DNA of 64,000 nt from Penelope pileata (Eukaryota; Chordata; Aves; Galliformes; Cracidae), in the NCBI GenBank assembly GCA_013396635.1, contig WBMW01003834.1:1033764-1097763 (forward strand), in the 5' to 3' direction. The notes under the pieces were generated by a model that saw nothing but the letters and a program-made list of their open reading frames with translations, was not told the DNA's origin and did not search any database. Below are positions 61,460 through 64,000 of the stretch, piece after piece. The stretch's first letter is position 1, and each line of letters opens with the position of its first letter. A program made the position numbers and the translations under genes.

Positions 61460-63600
61460 AAAGTTATTCAGATTTTGTAGTGACAAAGGAGTAAGTTCTA
61501 AAGCCCTTTTGTCTGCAGTTCTTACTATAAAAGAGGAAAAAGCTGTTAGCTGTTTTTCACAGTGACTAGTTGTAGGTTAGACTGTGCATACAGCTGAGAA
61601 CACAAACAAACCCAAGTATTTCCTAGGTATAATACAGAAAATTCTCTTTGCGTTCTGTTTATGCCTACTGTTGGTTGTCTATATGAATTGCTGTCCTTTT
61701 GCCAATATTAAGTTATAGGGAAGTACAGTGTTGCAGCAGTTACCAAATGTCTGTAAAGCCTGAGTTCTTTATTTGATATCATTTCCTTCTCATTATTTTT
61801 TTCAAGGAGAATTAATGTCATCTTGACAGTCTCAGTTTGTTGTTGTTCTTAATATTAGCACAAATCTTCTACTTGGTAAGGAAGGCAAGAGAGTGCTTTT
61901 AATTTATTATTTGTGTTTTTCTGCAAAGAAGAGTAGCTACATTATGCTTGGTTATCTTTTTCTATTGCAGCATAGTTTGCAAATCTTTAAAATGTACTTA
62001 CTCTGTGGTACTGCATTTGTATATGTTGACTGCTTAAAGCATGAAGTAAGCAATAGCAAATGGAAATGGGAGATGCTTTTCCAGATGTGCACACTGATAC
62101 TCCTTCAAAACCGCACAGTTGTTCAGAATTCCTTAGGTTACATTTAAAACTGAAGCTCATCTCTGTCTCTCGTGGTATCTTAGGAAAAAAATCTTAAAAG
62201 TGTGAATCAATGACAAGCAAGTTCGATTACACCTGGAAGTGCTTGCAAAATTCTTCTGAAATAGTATCCCTGTGAAACACAGGCCCACTTATCAACATGG
62301 CTATTTCCTGAGGTGCCAGTGGTACACATTGATGGAAGCAATGAAACAGTTTACAGTGTTTATTGTAATACAGAAAGCGTACATGAAAAATGAAAAGGCT
62401 GTCTTGAATGGGTGAGCTGCTGCTCTGAAATGTTTGTGTTTGTGAAGAAAGGACCAAACTGAAATTCCTCAGAGGACTGAATGGAAATTAGCGTAGGAGA
62501 ACTAATCTGAGGAAGCTCAGTACAGCCCAGTAAGCTGCGAATATCTCATTTTATGTGATTATTGAAAGAGGAAACCTATGTTTGGTGCCTTCAGTTGGGT
62601 GAGTGTAGAAGGGAGCTAGTGACTGTTTTCTCATGTGGTCTTTGCTTTTGGCATGGCTACTTAGTTTTGTATAAAATTAAAAACTGTATATACAACGCTA
62701 ACTAGCATCACAGCCTAACGGCTTTTGGCAAAATACAGTTTTCAAAATAGTTAACTGCTTTGGTGTTTACTTCAGGTGACACAGATTTGGGTTTATGACA
62801 TAAAGCATACTGAGCTTTTAAAACCTCTCAGCTGCACAGATGCAAACTCCACTAATCCCAAAGAAAAATGTGATCTGCTATTCATTAGATGCTGATGAGA
62901 TTCCTTTTTTAGTAAGCACATAAGCAGATGCCTAAATTTAGGAACATGAGCAGTTACGATCAGTAGAATATTTTAAATCTTTTTATCTCCCTTTCCGTCC
63001 TGGAGTTCACATTGCCATGTCTTTAAGTGGTCTCTGGCCCTAAGCCTTGCTGTGGAGCCTGGTTTATTTTGTTGACTTTACAGAGTGCTTTTTATAGATA
63101 TATTTTATTGAGTTCATGTCTTCCTGTCTATTTGTTGCCAGAGATATTTATACCCTTCTAACTTGCTTTGCAAACCTCTCCATACTGGTTACAAACTGAG
63201 GTATGCAAATGCCTGGTTCATTCAAGTATTTGTTCAACTATGGTGACAGGAGGATGTAATGAACAAGTATTGTCGTTATTTATTAACTCCTGGAATGGCC
63301 AGATGTTTTCAAATACGAATGTGCTCTGCCATGCCCTAGTGTATAAAGCAATCAACCGAGCATGGTGCAGACAGCACAGAGTCTCTGAGCTGTGAGGGCA
63401 AATTCCCCTTTCTTTGGTTGTGATTGCAGTGTGCAGGTAAGGGTGGGGAGTGCTGGGAGGAAGTAGTTAGGCACTAGAGGGGGAGATACAGGGAGGCTAG
63501 AAGCCCACCTCTCCCTATCCCACTGCACTGAAATGGCTGCCACTTCTGTTCTTTCCCTGTCCACTCAGTCCTGGGAGTCGTGCTGGAAGGTTCACAGGTT

Positions 63601-63660
63601 TATTTCTGCTCCTCCTCTTCAAAACCACTCTTCTCACTCTTCTCCTTCCTCCTCCTCTTG
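63601..63660. repeat. CT-rich (polypyrimidine) tract
   Basis: A stretch dominated by CTCCTCCT, TTCTCA and CTTCTCCTTCC units with few purines. It could form triplex DNA or act as a splicing-type pyrimidine tract, but no function is evident. Confidence 0.65.
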
Positions 63661-64000
63661 GAAAATGCCTGCTCACCCTTTTGGCTTGTTGGGGCGAGGA
63701 AAGGCCCAGGACAAGGTCACATCAGGAACCCAGAGGAGAGTCTCGAGGAGGGTCTCAGGCAAGGCCAATAGTTGCCTGTCCCTGCATTGGTGGAGAAACT
63801 CATCCCCTTGCTTTTGAAGGGCTAAGGTAGGTAGTCTGCCAGCTCAGACAGCTATCCACTCTGTTTACAGTTTAAGCTGTCCTTATAGCATGGTAATTAA
63901 ACAAACAAACAAATCTGAGCTGTTTACTAACTTTGTTAGCTCTAAATACAAAATAAATGTGATTTATAAAAGGATCTTTACACTTGTAAGCCATTCTACT

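Larger units (their letters stand above)
59412..64000. other. Unique non-coding DNA, GC-richer at the right end
   Basis: No recognised gene. Contains an ATT-rich simple stretch near 59988-60005, a (TG)n run followed by 16 T at 61432-61459, and an (AAAC)n run near 63893-63912. From about 63400 to 63830 the sequence is GC-richer, with a G-rich stretch (63437-63490) and a CT-rich tract (63601-63660). A 94-codon ATG-started frame (63533-63817) lies there in good start context but is serine-rich and overlaps the CT tract, so it is not called a gene. Confidence 0.55.

Noticed and set aside
62221..62240. AGTTCGATTACACC resembling a tRNA T-loop
   Set aside because: No acceptor, D or anticodon arms can be placed in the preceding 60 bases.
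63437..63490. G-rich stretch as a quadruplex
   Set aside because: The G runs are separated by a 20-base-class loop, so it does not meet normal quadruplex criteria.

Overview
The window looks like 64 kb of vertebrate nuclear DNA from a bird, probably a draft assembly. It is AT-rich (I judge roughly 60% A+T by eye), CpG-poor and full of homopolymer runs. It holds six CR1 LINE fragments of bird type, two with readable reverse-transcriptase C-termini, and two solo LTRs of a bird endogenous retrovirus. Nothing bacterial was seen: no operons, ribosome binding sites, rRNA, tRNA or CRISPR array. Most open frames are short and look like chance. The setting is a long intron or a gene-poor intergenic region. 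Species and locus cannot be named from the sequence alone. Layout: 1-3252 unique AT-rich DNA; 3253-3822 minus-strand solo LTR with a 5-bp target duplication; 3823-11264 unique; 11265-11869 old plus-strand CR1; 11870-27335 unique, with two minisatellites, a perfect hairpin and several exon-like blocks on the plus strand; 27336-27527 plus-strand CR1; 27528-34397 unique, with more exon-like blocks; 34398-34457 CR1 tail stub; 34458-40599 unique, with a 24-bp direct repeat 549 bp apart; 40600-41133 second minus-strand solo LTR with a different 5-bp duplication; 41134-44576 unique; 44577-45018 fairly young minus-strand CR1; 45019-52762 unique, with a possible regulatory block near 48.3 kb; 52763-52930 eroded CR1-X-like piece; 52931-58442 unique, with a 34-bp T tract and a 23-N assembly gap inside an A run; 58443-58893 larger CR1-X-like piece; 58894-59411 a 112-codon ORF with coding-like composition just beyond that CR1; 59412-64000 unique, becoming GC-richer near the end. 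No known protein-coding gene was recognised. The best candidates for hidden coding sequence are the ORF at 59073-59411 and a set of plus-strand splice-bounded open blocks (16209-16323, 20721-20912, 25187-25267, about 30393-30645, 31156-31267). Two of these, 20721-20912 and 25187-25267, join in a compatible reading phase. They were found by eye, and many such blocks are expected by chance in 64 kb, so they are hypotheses. I see no clear evidence for an exciting new system; the supportable content is transposon fossils in non-coding DNA plus a few testable exon candidates.
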